From Streptomyces flaveolus (GTDB taxonomy: Bacteria > Actinomycetota > Actinomycetes > Streptomycetales > Streptomycetaceae), in the NCBI RefSeq assembly GCF_014648815.1, contig NZ_BMRV01000007.1:186001-250000 (forward strand): DNA of 64,000 bases, given 5' to 3'. The notes below the pieces were generated by a model. It worked only from the letters and a program-made list of their open reading frames with translations, ran no database searches and was not told the DNA's origin. Below are positions 1-8,607 of this stretch, piece after piece (position 1 is the stretch's first letter; every line of letters starts with the position of its first letter). The position numbers and the translations under genes are program-made.

Positions 1-410
1 CCATCGGCTCGGACGTGGATCTGGGCTGGGTACGACAGCAGGTGCGCCAGACCGCGGCGGGCCTCGGCTTCGGCCTGGTGCAGCAGACGAAGCTGGTGAC
101 CGCGGCCAGCGAACTGGCCCGGAACACCCTGGTGCACGGCGGCGGAGGGCACGTGGAGATGACACAGCTCGAGGACGGCGCCGCTCGCGGGCTGCGGCTG
201 TCCTTCATCGACACCGGCCCCGGCATCCGTGACGTCGAGCTGGCCATGACCGACGGCTACACCTCCGGCGGCGGCCTGGGGCTGGGCCTGAGCGGCGCCA
301 AGCGACTCGTCCAGGAGTTCACGCTCGAAAGCCGTCCCGGCCAGGGCACCACCGTCACCCTCACCGACTGGGTCGCCGGCTTCCCCTCGGCCCGCACGGG
401 GGCGCCATGA
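1..410 (+). CDS. rsbT: RsbT-like anti-sigma regulatory kinase (5' end missing)
   Basis: GHKL-type ATPase of the RsbT family; the reading frame is already open at base 3 and continues upstream of the window. Visible: an N-box with ELARNTLVHGGGG, a G1 box IDTGPGIRD and a glycine lid GGGLGLGLSGAKRLV, in the order and spacing of SpoIIAB/RsbW/RsbT proteins. RsbT proteins phosphorylate STAS-domain RsbS/RsbR partners in the stressosome or bind downstream phosphatases, setting the activity of a stress sigma factor; that role is family knowledge, not visible here. The stop codon overlaps the start of the next gene (ATGA), so the two are translationally coupled. A GTG near base 15 could be read as a start, but the conserved IGSDVD lead-in before it argues that the protein starts outside the window. 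Confidence 0.85.
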   Translation, partial: IGSDVDLGWVRQQVRQTAAGLGFGLVQQTKLVTAASELARNTLVHGGGGHVEMTQLEDGAARGLRLSFIDTGPGIRDVELAMTDGYTSGGGLGLGLSGAKRLVQEFTLESRPGQGTTVTLTDWVAGFPSARTGAP

Positions 411-1474
411 GCCGGGTCTGGGACATCCCGGTCCACGACAGCACACGGGTGCGGGACGTCCGCGTCGCGGCGGAAGCCGCCTGCGCCCGCATCGGGATGG
501 ACATCCGTGCCACGGCGGTCGCGGCGCTGGTGGCCACCGAGCTGGCGACCAACCTCGTCAAGCACGCCGGCGGCGGCCGCATCGTCATCCACCCGGCAGG
601 CCCCGCCGACACCCTCGCGGCGGCCGTGCCCCGCGTACAGATCACCTCGCTCGACCACGGGCCGGGCATCGGCGACGTCCGCGTGGCCCTGCGGGACGGC
701 TCCACGACCGTCGCGTCCTCCCTCGGTGCGGGCCTGGGCACCTGTCTGCGCATATCCGGCGACTTCGACCTCCACAGCCGGCCGGGCCGGGGCACCGTGG
801 CGGTGGCCCGCATCGGCCCCTCGGCGACGCCCGCCGCAGCCGGTCCGCCGCCGGGCGGCTCGCGTCCGGGCGCTCGGGCCGGGGGAATCACCACCTCACT
901 CGCCCATGCCGAGCACTCCGGAGACGCCTTCGCCTGGGCGCGTTCCGGCCCCCGGATCACGCTGATGCTCGCGAACGGGCGCGGCCACGGCGTGGACGCG
1001 GCCGAGGCGTCCACCGCCGCCGTCGAGACGCTGCACCGGACCGCGGACCTGCCGCCTGCCGAGATCCTGCGGCTCCTGCACACCGCGCTGCGGGACACCC
1101 GGGGCGCGGCCGTAGGAGTGGCGCAACTCGACGAGGACACGGCCCGCTTCTCCTTCGCCGGCGTCGGCGACCTCGGCGCCAGGATCCGCACCGACGGTGA
1201 ATGGCGGCCCCTCGGTTCCCACCAGGGCGTCGTCGGAGCCCACTTCCCCGCCGAGGTGCCCCTGCGCGAGGCCGCGTGGCAGCCGGACAGCCTGCTCGTC
1301 CTGCACAGCGACGGGCTCCCGAACCGTTGGGTGCCCCCGCACGACCCCCGGCTCCTCGACCAGGACCCGGCCGTGGTGGCCGCGGTCGTCCTGCGGGACG
1401 CCGGCAGCGCCGCACGTCCCCAGCGCGACGACGCCAGTGTTGCCGTCCTCGCCCCCGGCCGCCGGCACGACTGA
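407..1474 (+). CDS. RsbX-like protein: GHKL ATPase fused to SpoIIE/PP2C phosphatase
   Basis: 355-residue two-domain protein. Residues about 1-137 repeat the RsbT-type ATPase fold (N-box ATELATNLVKHAGGG, DHGPGIGD, SLGAGLGTCLRISGDF); residues about 158-352 resemble an RsbX/SpoIIE PP2C phosphatase (SGDAFAW, GRGHGVDAAEAS, LHSDGL, QRDDASVAVL). Such ATPase-phosphatase fusions follow rsbT in streptomycete STAS modules, where the phosphatase resets phosphorylated RsbS/RsbR. Oddity: at residues 188-195 the usual metal-binding Asp of the DGxGHG motif is Asn (LANGRGHG), while Asp173 and the C-terminal Asp residues are kept. Activity may therefore be reduced or lost. Starts on the ATGA overlap with the upstream kinase. 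The family call is firm; catalytic competence is uncertain. Confidence 0.85.
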   Translation: MSRVWDIPVHDSTRVRDVRVAAEAACARIGMDIRATAVAALVATELATNLVKHAGGGRIVIHPAGPADTLAAAVPRVQITSLDHGPGIGDVRVALRDGSTTVASSLGAGLGTCLRISGDFDLHSRPGRGTVAVARIGPSATPAAAGPPPGGSRPGARAGGITTSLAHAEHSGDAFAWARSGPRITLMLANGRGHGVDAAEASTAAVETLHRTADLPPAEILRLLHTALRDTRGAAVGVAQLDEDTARFSFAGVGDLGARIRTDGEWRPLGSHQGVVGAHFPAEVPLREAAWQPDSLLVLHSDGLPNRWVPPHDPRLLDQDPAVVAAVVLRDAGSAARPQRDDASVAVLAPGRRHD

Positions 1475-1484
1475 CACGCTCCGG

Positions 1485-2042
1485 TCAGTGCTCGGGGGTG
1501 TCCGCGTCCGGAACGCCGCGGTTCCGTGCGGCCAGGAAGCCGGGCATGCCGCGGTGCAGGGCCTCCCGGACGGGCGCGTCCATGGCCGCGAGCACGGCGG
1601 CCAGCGCGTGTGCTCGGCGCGACGCCACCTCGTCCAGCATCTGCCGGCCGTTCCCGGTGAGGCGCAGTTGCACCTCGCGCCGTTTGCGCGGATGCAGCAC
1701 ACGCTCCAGCAGACCGGCCGCCTCGAGCCTGTCGCACAGCCGGCTGGCGGTCGGCAGCCCCATCTCCATGCGGTTCGCCAGAGCGGTGAGGTTGAGCCCC
1801 GGCTCCGACTCCAAAACGCGCAGGGCCCGCAACTGGTGCGGAGACAGGCGCAGGCTCGCCCCCTGAGCGGCCACGGTCCACAGGTTCGTCAAAGACTCCA
1901 CGGCATCGGCGATCTCCAGCGCGAGGGCGAGGGAGGCATCGCCCGATCCGTCTGCCGAGTCGTCCCCGGAGCCACTGAGGCGAGTCACGAACGCATCACT
2001 TTCAACAATCACCTGCCGGAACCACACCGTCCTCACCCCCAC
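1485..2042 (-). CDS. MarR family transcriptional regulator
   Basis: Winged-helix regulator. The recognisable MarR core begins near residue 45: a dimerisation helix, then LSPHQLRALRVLESEPG, the recognition region LTALANRMEMGLPTASRLCDRLEAAGLLERV, and a basic wing (RKRREVQLRLT). The first ~40 residues are poorly conserved in appearance and the start is uncertain; several in-frame GTG codons lie downstream of 2042, one after a GAAAG-like sequence. Convergent with the RsbX-like gene, only 10 bases between the stops. Target and ligand are not evident. It may belong to the adjacent stress module or act on its own gene. Confidence 0.8.
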   Translation of the reverse strand: MGVRTVWFRQVIVESDAFVTRLSGSGDDSADGSGDASLALALEIADAVESLTNLWTVAAQGASLRLSPHQLRALRVLESEPGLNLTALANRMEMGLPTASRLCDRLEAAGLLERVLHPRKRREVQLRLTGNGRQMLDEVASRRAHALAAVLAAMDAPVREALHRGMPGFLAARNRGVPDADTPEH

Positions 2043-2122
2043 GCGGTACCCGAAGAGTCACCGGGCAAGCACCGCAGGCCCCGCCGAGTGAGGGTCGGGG
2101 GCGCGCGACGGCGCCCGTCGGC

Positions 2123-2743
2123 TCAGCCCAGCACGCGGTAGGTCACGTGGGTGACCAGGCTCGCCGGACGCGACGTCACCTGCTCCAGGTGCAGCGGCGG
2201 GACGCCCTCGAACAGCCGCGTGCCGGCGCCGAGCGTGAGCGGCACGATGTGCAGCCGCAGCTCGTCGATGAGGCCGGCGGCGAGGTACTGGTTGACGGTG
2301 GTCGCCCCGCCGTGGACCAGCACATCTCCGTCACCGGCCGCCGCACGTGCCCGGGCCAGCGCCGACGCGATGCCGTCGGTGACGAAGTGGTACGTCGTCC
2401 CGCCGGCCATCGGCTGCGGCTCGCGCGGGTGGTGGGTGAGCACGAACACCGGCGCGTGGAACGGCGGATCGTCGCCCCACCAGCCGTTCCACCGCCGATC
2501 CCACGCACCGCGCACCGGGCCGAACATGTTGCGCCCCATGATGAACGCCCCGGCGGCGGACAACCGGTCGAGCTCGGCCCGGTTCTCGTCGGGAGTGTCG
2601 AACATCCAGGCGTGCAGCGCGGCCCCCGATCCGTCGCCGCCGTCCTCACCGAACGGCCGTTCCTCGGTCTGGTGGAGCCCGGCCGCATACCCGTCGACCG
2701 AGACCGTGATGTCGCAGATCACCCTGCCCGTGCGTGTGGTCAT
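2123..2743 (-). CDS. RibD C-terminal / dihydrofolate reductase family protein
   Basis: About 206 residues. Starts with the typical strand VICDITVSVDGYAAG, followed by FIMGRNMFGPVRG, a PVFVLTHHPREP segment and the nucleotide-binding GDGDVLVHGGATTVNQYLAAGLIDEL, ending in LGAGTRLFEG; this is the pattern of RibD_C reductase-like proteins that use NADPH on unknown substrates. Start chosen at ATG 2743 because a GGAGGG Shine-Dalgarno lies about 8 bases upstream; a longer frame to 2800 lacks this. A paralogue of the same family lies at 8608. Substrate unknown; not a true DHFR. Confidence 0.85.
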   Translation of the reverse strand: MTTRTGRVICDITVSVDGYAAGLHQTEERPFGEDGGDGSGAALHAWMFDTPDENRAELDRLSAAGAFIMGRNMFGPVRGAWDRRWNGWWGDDPPFHAPVFVLTHHPREPQPMAGGTTYHFVTDGIASALARARAAAGDGDVLVHGGATTVNQYLAAGLIDELRLHIVPLTLGAGTRLFEGVPPLHLEQVTSRPASLVTHVTYRVLG

Positions 2744-2821
2744 TGCCGTGCCCTCCGCGCTCACCGGACGAACAGATCGGTTCCCCTCCCGCATCCTCAC
2801 CCCTGGCCGGGGGCCTGGGCC

Positions 2822-3277
2822 TCAGCGGGCCTCACCCGGCTCCTTCGTGTCGAACGCCCGGGCGACGGCGAGGCTGTCCTCGTAGACATGGTGCCGGGTG
2901 ACAAGGCCGTCCTCGACCGTGAGGTGCAGCGCGAACCGGGCCCGATAGGCGTGTCCGGTGGAGCGGGCGGTCTGACGGATCTCGCCGAGGACGACCGCGT
3001 CCCGGCCGTCGACGAGAATGCGCTCGATCTCGGTCGCCGCGCGCCCGGGCACATGGTGCTCGGCGAGCTCGCGATAGTGGGCGGCGACATCGGCGCGGGT
3101 CGAACGGTGCCGGATCCACGGGGTGGCGGTCCGGCCGTGCTCGGCCTCCGGCCAGTCCAGTTTCCAGTCGCACGGTTCGGCGTACAGGGCGGCGATGCTC
3201 TCCGGATCGCCCCCGCCGATCCGGAGCAGCAACTCCTCCACGACGGTGCGGGTGGGCGCGGGCGTGGCTGTGGGCAC
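2822..3277 (-). CDS. NTF2-like / SnoaL-like family protein
   Basis: 151 residues with the cone-shaped NTF2-like pattern: an N-terminal helix with VVEELLLRIGGGDPESIAALYAE, then RADVAAHYRELAEHHVPG and a C-terminal sheet ending in LHLTVEDGLVTRHHVYEDSLAVARAF. These small proteins are isomerases, hydrolases or binding modules for small molecules; nothing here fixes the substrate. GTG start preceded by GGAG at a good distance. Lies 78 bases upstream of the RibD-like gene on the same strand and may be co-transcribed with it. Confidence 0.8.
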   Translation of the reverse strand: MPTATPAPTRTVVEELLLRIGGGDPESIAALYAEPCDWKLDWPEAEHGRTATPWIRHRSTRADVAAHYRELAEHHVPGRAATEIERILVDGRDAVVLGEIRQTARSTGHAYRARFALHLTVEDGLVTRHHVYEDSLAVARAFDTKEPGEAR

Positions 3278-3636
3278 GACTCATCACTCCGATCCGGTGT
3301 CCGCGTCCGGTCGACGCGGTCAGGTCGGCATTCTTGTCGGCGCCGACGGGAGACAGCCATTACCTCCCGGGTAAGGGTGCGGAGGGGGCGCCCGGGTCCG
3401 GGTGTGACGCGGATCGCACGGAAGACTCCGAGCGTCGCAAATCGGACAGTGATGCGGTAACCGAATATCGGACAGTCGTCGCTCACGCTTTGGAACGAGC
3501 GACCGGTATGAGCGATCGACCTTTGAAAGTGAGGGCATTTCATTGATCGACTGCGCGAACTCCAGGTTGCTCGGGCGTCTCTTAGCTCACCTCAAGCGGC
3601 CGCACCACGGAAAACGCAGGATTTAACGTCTTGTTC
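3278..3636. other. intergenic region upstream of the permease
   Basis: No convincing gene in this ~360-base interval between two divergent genes. It is less G+C-rich near the permease start, as expected for promoters. A 10-base direct repeat ATCGGACAGT occurs at 3441-3450 and 3467-3476, 26 bases start to start, and may be a regulator site. I could not assign a clear -35/-10 pair. Confidence 0.5.
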
Positions 3637-5196
3637 ATGACTCAGCTGGACACGCGCTCCCCGGGCCCCGCGAAAGAAGGCGGCGCCCCTGCCGACGGCA
3701 TGCGCAGCAAGGGCCTGGGCGGCAATTCCGTGGGCCTGCTGGGCAGCGCGGTCATCGGCGTCTCCACCGTGGCCCCGGTGTACTGCCTCACCTCGACGCT
3801 CGGCTCCACCGCCGGCGAGGTCGGCGTGCAGATGCCCGCCGTGTTCCTCGCCGGCTTTCTGCCGATGCTGCTGGTCGCCTTCGCCTACCGCGAGCTGAAC
3901 AAGGCCATGCCCGACTGCGGCACCTCGTTCACCTGGACGGTCAAGGCATTCGGCCCGCGCGTGGGGTGGATGTGCGGCTGGGGCCTGGTCATCGCCACGA
4001 TCATCGTGCTGTCGAACCTGGCCGGCGTGGCCACCTCCTACTTCTGGCTGCTCGCCGGCGAGATCACCGGCAGCGACTCGGTGGCGGCGCTCGACGGGAA
4101 CAAGGCCGTCCACATCGTGACCTGTCTGGCGCTCATCGCCCTCGCCACCGTCATCAGCTATCGCGGCATGACGGCGACCAAGGGCCTGCAGTACACCCTG
4201 GTGGCGCTGCAACTGGTGGTCCTGGCGGTCTTCGTGGTCATGGCTTTCACCAAGGCCGGAGGCGCCGACTTCCCGACCTCGACCCACTTCTCCTGGTCGT
4301 GGCTGAACCCCTTCGCCGTCCAGTCGTTCGCGGCGTTCACGGCCGGCCTGTCCCTGTCGATCTTCATGTACTGGGGCTGGGACGCGTGCCTCACCGCCAA
4401 TGAGGAGACCAGCGGCAGCAGCCGCACGCCGGGCCGTGCGGCGCTCGTCGCCATGGTCGTGCTCGTCGGCTCGTACCTGGCGACGGGCGTCGCGGCACAG
4501 ATGATCGTGGGCTCCGGCGACCAGGGCCTCGGACTCGCGAACCCCGAGACCTCCGACAACGTCTTCGCCGCCCTCGCCGGCCCCGTCATGGGCCCCGTGC
4601 TGGGTGTCGCGCTGTTCGTCGCGGTCCTCGCGTCGGCCGCGGCCAGCCTCCAGACGACGTTCATCCCGGTGGCCCGCACGGTCCTCGCCATGGCGACGTA
4701 CGAGGCGCTGCCCGCCTCATACGCCCAGGTCCACCCGCGCTACCGCACCCCGGGCCGCGCCACCGTCACCGCGGGCGTCGCGACCGGCGTCTTCTACACG
4801 GTGATGACACTGGTCAGCGAGCACGTGCTGGTCGACACGATCTACGCGCTGGGCCTGATGATCTGCTTCTACTACGCGCTGACGGCCTTCGCCTGCGCCT
4901 GGTACTTCCGTGCCGATCTCCTGAAGTCCGGACGCGATCTCGTGTTCAAGGGGGTCTTCCCCCTCCTCGGCGGAGTGCTGCTCACGGCGGTCTTCGCCAA
5001 GACGCTCGCCGACATGTGGGACCCCGCCTACGGGAGCGGATCGTCCGTGCTCGGCGTCGGCTCGGTGTTCGTGATCGGCGTGGGCCTGCTCGCCCTCGGT
5101 GTGGTGATCATGAGTGTGATGCGCCGGCGGAGCCCCGCCTTCTTCCGGGGCGAGGTGCTCACCAAGTCGACGCCCGCCCTGGTCGCCGAGGACTGA
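3637..5196 (+). CDS. APC family amino acid permease
   Basis: About 519 residues, close to the usual length, with about twelve hydrophobic membrane segments. The first helix carries LGSAVIGVSTVAPVY, the small-residue unwound region where APC transporters bind the amine/carboxylate of the substrate. Cytoplasmic N terminus of ~30 polar residues. Likely a proton-coupled importer of an amino acid or amine in the cytoplasmic membrane. ATG 3637 is preferred to the TTG two codons earlier. Directly downstream lies a degraded amidohydrolase tail, so any catabolic partner encoded there has probably been lost. Confidence 0.88.
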   Translation: MTQLDTRSPGPAKEGGAPADGMRSKGLGGNSVGLLGSAVIGVSTVAPVYCLTSTLGSTAGEVGVQMPAVFLAGFLPMLLVAFAYRELNKAMPDCGTSFTWTVKAFGPRVGWMCGWGLVIATIIVLSNLAGVATSYFWLLAGEITGSDSVAALDGNKAVHIVTCLALIALATVISYRGMTATKGLQYTLVALQLVVLAVFVVMAFTKAGGADFPTSTHFSWSWLNPFAVQSFAAFTAGLSLSIFMYWGWDACLTANEETSGSSRTPGRAALVAMVVLVGSYLATGVAAQMIVGSGDQGLGLANPETSDNVFAALAGPVMGPVLGVALFVAVLASAAASLQTTFIPVARTVLAMATYEALPASYAQVHPRYRTPGRATVTAGVATGVFYTVMTLVSEHVLVDTIYALGLMICFYYALTAFACAWYFRADLLKSGRDLVFKGVFPLLGGVLLTAVFAKTLADMWDPAYGSGSSVLGVGSVFVIGVGLLALGVVIMSVMRRRSPAFFRGEVLTKSTPALVAED

Positions 5197-5287
5197 GCCG
5201 GGCCCCGCGGCTCTCGCCGTCGCTGGGGGCGAAGCCGTCCGCCACGTGGGCGTGTCGGCACGCAGGGCCTCCAGGTCCCGCACAGCC

Positions 5288-5554
5288 GTGGTCACGGGCA
5301 CGGACTCGTCCGGCGGAGAGGTGACGCCCATCGGACGCGAGATCGAGTTGATGCACGCCGCCGGGCTGTCGCCGCTCGACGCGATCCGCACCACCACCGT
5401 CGACGCGGCACGGCTGCTGGGAGTCTCCGGCTCCGTCGGCCGGCTGGCCCCCGGCTGCGCGGGCGACGTCCTCGTCGTCGACTCCGATCCGTTGAGCGAT
5501 GTCTCGGCGCTGTCCCGGCCCGTCGGCGTCGTGCGCGCCGGCCGGATCTGCTGA
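5288..5554 (+). pseudogene. amidohydrolase C-terminal remnant
   Basis: An open stretch of ~89 codons matches only the last quarter of a metal-dependent amidohydrolase: VVTGTDSSGGE (conserved Asp strand), IELMHAAGLSPLDAIRTTTVDAARLLGV, then the closing beta-sandwich motif GRLAPGCAGDVLVVDSDPLSD. No metal-binding HxH N-terminal part is present upstream, where the permease gene ends at 5196. The piece therefore looks like a gene tail left by deletion. It does not join to the amidohydrolase piece at 5614, which is an N-terminal part and lies downstream. Confidence 0.7.
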
Positions 5555-5613
5555 ACCAGTCCCGCGGCACACTCCCCGCCCTTCCCGTCGCTCCCCGCTG
5601 TCAACGAGTCCAC

Positions 5614-6150
5614 ATGACGCCTCCTTCCTCCTCGCCGTCCCGGCGTGCCGTGCTCGCGACCGCGGCCACCGCGGCGGCCGGCGGTACGGTGCCCTCCGCG
5701 GACGCGGCAGCGGCCTCCGCCGATGAACGCAAGCGCCCCCGCAAGACGGTGGTCTTCCGGAACGTGCGGCCCTTCGGAGCCCTGCGACCCGTGGACCTCA
5801 CGGTCGTCGACGGCCGTATCAGCGACCGACCCGCGCCCGGGGGAGCGCACGTGATCGACGGCGGCGGCCGTATCGCCCTGCCGTCCCTGGTCGACGCGCA
5901 CATCCACCCGGACAAGACGTCGTGGGGCGGCTCCTGGGGGTCGCGCAGGCCCGCGGACACCATCGCGGACTACGTCGTCGCGCAGGACGTGGAGCTGTTC
6001 GCGAGCCAGAGCCGGAGCGTCGGCGAACGGGCGTACCGGCTCATGGCGCACGCCGTGACCCGGGGCACCCGCGCGATGCGCGCACACGCCGACGTCGCTC
6101 CCGCCTACGGACTGGCCGGCCTCGGACGCCTCGTCCGCCACGACGCCTGA
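5614..6150 (+). pseudogene. amidohydrolase (cytosine deaminase-like) N-terminal remnant with Tat-like signal
   Basis: 178 codons that begin with a twin-arginine-like leader (SRRAVLATAATAAAGG), then the small N-terminal beta-domain and the metal site LPSLVDAHIHPDK of cytosine deaminase-like amidohydrolases, then AMRAHADVAPAYGLAGL. Homologues are about 400 residues or more; this one stops just after the HADV motif, losing most of the TIM barrel and the later metal ligands. The stop is 30 bases from the 3' end of the convergent MBL gene, consistent with a deletion joining the two. A functional product is unlikely. Confidence 0.7.
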
Positions 6151-6181
6151 GACGCTGCCGCGCCGGCGAGGCCGCGCAGGG

Positions 6182-7180
6182 CTATGTCGCGCGGAATCTT
6201 CCCGGCTCGACCTCCGTGACCCGTCCCGTGCCGATCAGCCGGTCCAGGTGCTGCACCGCGGTCCGGCGCTCGACCGGCTCCACGTGCGGGCCCTCGACAT
6301 GGGGACGGTAGACCAGGCGGTGCCCGGTGATCTCCTCGACGGTCCGCGGTTCGTCGAGGAAGGCCAGGAGGGCCGCGTCACGCCTCGCCGTCACCCCGGC
6401 GAAGTCGTCGAGCCGCCTGGAGAACTCCGTGGCCCCCTCGATCACGCCCTTCTGATGAGCCGTGCCGTACCAGCGGACACCGATCTCGCGGCATCGGCGC
6501 ATGGAGGACTCGAAGTCGGTGAGACTGCTGCCGACGTCTCCGTAGTACGGACCGAACGATGTCAGGTCGATGTCCGCCACGAAGAGGAAGCCGTCCGGCT
6601 CGATCAGGAAGCCGCTGTGTCCCGCCGTGTGGCCCGGGAGGTGCACGACGGTCACGGTGCGGCCGCCGAGGTCGAACACCGTGCCGTCCTCGAACCCCGT
6701 GGCATCGGGGCGATCGAGCACGTGGAAGTGGTCGCGCAGCATCGTGCGGGTGCGCTCTGCCGCGTCCGCGGGGAGGCCGTAGCCCTCGACCATGACCTCG
6801 CGTGACCGCAGCGCGGCCAGGTCCTCCTCGTGGACGTGCACGGGCACGTCGTAGTCGGCGAGACCCGCGACGTGGTCCTCGTGCGCGTGGCTCACGAGGA
6901 CCACGTCCGCGGGCGGGGCCGTTCCGACGAGCGACAGCGACGGGTCGATGACCAGTGTCTCGGCGGTGCCGCGCACGAGTACGGAGTTGGCGTAGGGGTA
7001 GGCGCCCAGGTCGGCGCCCACCAGCACGGTCACCCCGCCGTAGTTCGTCTCCGTGTATCCGGTGGTGAGCAAGGTCGGCACTCCTTCGTCCGTGGGGTGG
7101 GCCCGGGGGACAGTGTGCCCCGGGAAGGCGCCCCAGGAGGCGACGGTGGTGAGACAGCCGACTCCGGTCCAGGCGTTCAA
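6182..7180 (-). CDS. MBL-fold metallo-hydrolase
   Basis: Up to 332 residues. The metal-binding signature SHAHEDHVAG (H98, H100, D102, H103 from the longest start) is intact, with VVHLPGHTAGHSGFLIEPDGFLFVADID further on supplying the later His and bridging Asp. A C-terminal helical part with RLDRLIGTGRV may be a small winged-helix-like tail. Substrate unknown; the family includes glyoxalase II-like and lactonase-like enzymes. Start uncertain: 7180 is a TTG with weak context; an in-frame GTG at 7081 removes a poorly conserved leader. Surrounded by gene remnants yet itself apparently intact. Confidence 0.8.
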   Translation of the reverse strand: MNAWTGVGCLTTVASWGAFPGHTVPRAHPTDEGVPTLLTTGYTETNYGGVTVLVGADLGAYPYANSVLVRGTAETLVIDPSLSLVGTAPPADVVLVSHAHEDHVAGLADYDVPVHVHEEDLAALRSREVMVEGYGLPADAAERTRTMLRDHFHVLDRPDATGFEDGTVFDLGGRTVTVVHLPGHTAGHSGFLIEPDGFLFVADIDLTSFGPYYGDVGSSLTDFESSMRRCREIGVRWYGTAHQKGVIEGATEFSRRLDDFAGVTARRDAALLAFLDEPRTVEEITGHRLVYRPHVEGPHVEPVERRTAVQHLDRLIGTGRVTEVEPGRFRAT

Positions 7181-7264
7181 CGCGACCGTCCCGTAGCGGA
7201 GTTCGGGGCGGGGCAGGCGTCATGCCTTTCTGGGATCCCTGGGAGGCGCGCATCGCCGCCGACG

Positions 7265-7387
7265 CTGCGGAACCCCCTCGGGCCGATCCACCTGGCCGGC
7301 GATCACCCACTCGACATGCCTTCGCTCGCCGACGCAGCGACCTCGGGCGAGAACACGGCGAAGGCGGTCCTCGCGAGCCTGAAGCCC
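7265..7387 (+). pseudogene. flavin-dependent oxidoreductase C-terminal remnant
   Basis: A 41-codon stretch reads GPIHLAGDHPLDMPSLADAA and then TSGENTAKAVLASL, the closing FAD-binding motif of amine oxidase/phytoene desaturase-like flavoproteins (I-H-x-A-G-D ... SG..AA). Nothing upstream in this frame matches the rest of such a protein, and the DinB gene overlaps downstream. I read it as a fragment. It is short, so chance resemblance cannot be excluded. Confidence 0.5.
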
Positions 7388-7403
7388 TGTCCTCGATTCC
7401 ACG

Positions 7404-8003
7404 CTAGCGATCTTCACCGCCTCGACCCCGGCCTGCGGCTGACCTGGCGGCCTGCTCGATCTTCGCACGGTAGGCGGCACGGGCTTCCTCGTCGACCTGC
7501 TGCTCGTTCTCGGCGCGCACTCCGGTCCGGCCGTCGAGGCCCTCGCGCAGGATGTCGGCGTGCCCGGCATGCCGGATGGACTCGCCGAGGACGTGGACCA
7601 TGACGGCGAACAGGTTCGTGTTGGGACAAGTCCCCGGCCACCACGGCACGTGGCCGGGGGCGTCGAGGGGCAGCTCGTTGATCGTCGCGTCCGAATGTTC
7701 CCACGTGCGCCGGTAGAACCCGGTGATCCGATCGCGGGTCTCGTCCTCGGTCGCCCACTGATCGCTGCCGTCGGAGTCCTGCCACCGGGACAGCGATTCC
7801 GGGGAAGGGCGGTCGAAGACCTCGCCGAAGTATCTGGCCTCGACGGTGGCCACGTGTTTGACGAGGCCGAGGAGGTTGGTCCCGGTCGCCGTCAAAGGTC
7901 TGCGGGCGTCGTACTCGGACAGGCCGTCGAGTTTCCAGAGCAGCGCCTCGCGGTCCCGCCGCAGTCTCCCGTGCAGGATGTCCTTCGCGAATTCATCGAC
8001 CAT
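7404..8003 (-). CDS. DinB family protein (DUF664, mycothiol-transferase-like)
   Basis: 199 residues of the DinB/DUF664 four-helix-bundle family. The three metal-binding histidines are plausible in GLVKHVATVEARYFGEVF (first) and in ESIRHAGHADILREGLDG (second and third). In actinobacteria this family includes thiol-dependent S-transferases and mycothiol-dependent enzymes. ATG 8003 chosen because GGAAGG lies about 10 bases upstream; a longer frame begins at 8021 on the same sequence. The 3' end overlaps the remnant of a flavoprotein on the other strand. Confidence 0.85.
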   Translation of the reverse strand: MVDEFAKDILHGRLRRDREALLWKLDGLSEYDARRPLTATGTNLLGLVKHVATVEARYFGEVFDRPSPESLSRWQDSDGSDQWATEDETRDRITGFYRRTWEHSDATINELPLDAPGHVPWWPGTCPNTNLFAVMVHVLGESIRHAGHADILREGLDGRTGVRAENEQQVDEEARAAYRAKIEQAARSAAGRGRGGEDR

Positions 8004-8040
8004 GCTGCATGAACCTTCCATGGGCTGTTCGTGGTCTCAA

Positions 8041-8322
8041 GTCCGCTGCCCGGTACACGTCGAAGACCTGGCCGCTGCCTTGTGGGAGATCGCGCTGTCC
8101 GCCGCGGCTGGAGTGTTCCACCTCGCCGGGCCGGACGCCCTGAGCCGTCACGAACTCGGTGTGCTCATCGCCCGACGCCAAGGATTCGACGGCGCGCGGC
8201 TGCCCGCCGGGCGACGAGCCGACACCTCCCTGCCCGGGGGCCTCGACATACGCCTCGACAGCCGCGCAACGCAGGAGCGGTTGCGGACCAGGCTCCGCGG
8301 GGCCCGCGAGTTCCTTCGTTGA
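8041..8322 (+). pseudogene. NAD-dependent epimerase / dTDP-4-dehydrorhamnose reductase C-terminal remnant
   Basis: About 93 codons matching only the substrate-binding end of RmlD/epimerase-type short-chain dehydrogenases: CPVHVEDLAAALWEIAL, GVFHLAGPDALSRHELG, and a terminal RLDSRATQERLRTRLRGAREFL. The N-terminal Rossmann fold and the YxxxK site are absent; upstream is the divergent DinB gene. This is a 3' gene fragment, the fourth remnant in this neighbourhood. Confidence 0.7.
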
Positions 8323-8607
8323 GTGCGCGGTGCCAACCCTCGGCCGGTCGCGGGCCGCGCCGATGCGCGCAGGCTGGTGAGTTGCGATACCCGCGCAGGT
8401 CGGTCAAGCCAGTAGCGGAAGGCATAGCTCATCCCCCTGTTGGACCAGGGCGGCAAGGAAACCCCCTCCGGCATCCGCACCGGAGACCGTCCATGAGCCA
8501 TGGTGGCCTGAGCACGAGGACTACCGGCAGGCCGAGATCGCGCACCGACGAGTTACCCGCGCCGCGCTGGTCTCCATGCCGGACACCCACGGACGGAAGG
8601 CCGGCCC
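8323..8607. other. intergenic region with coding-like debris
   Basis: No complete gene. On the plus strand, a short frame ending at the TGA just inside the reductase start reads EHEDYRQAEIAHRRVTRAAL, and another reads PLLDQGGKETPSGIRTGDRP; neither has a start or a family I recognise. Best described as further decayed sequence. Confidence 0.4.

Noticed and set aside
5288..6150. A single amidohydrolase gene broken by a frameshift
   Set aside because: The tail piece lies upstream of the head piece on the same strand, so they cannot be halves of one gene in order.
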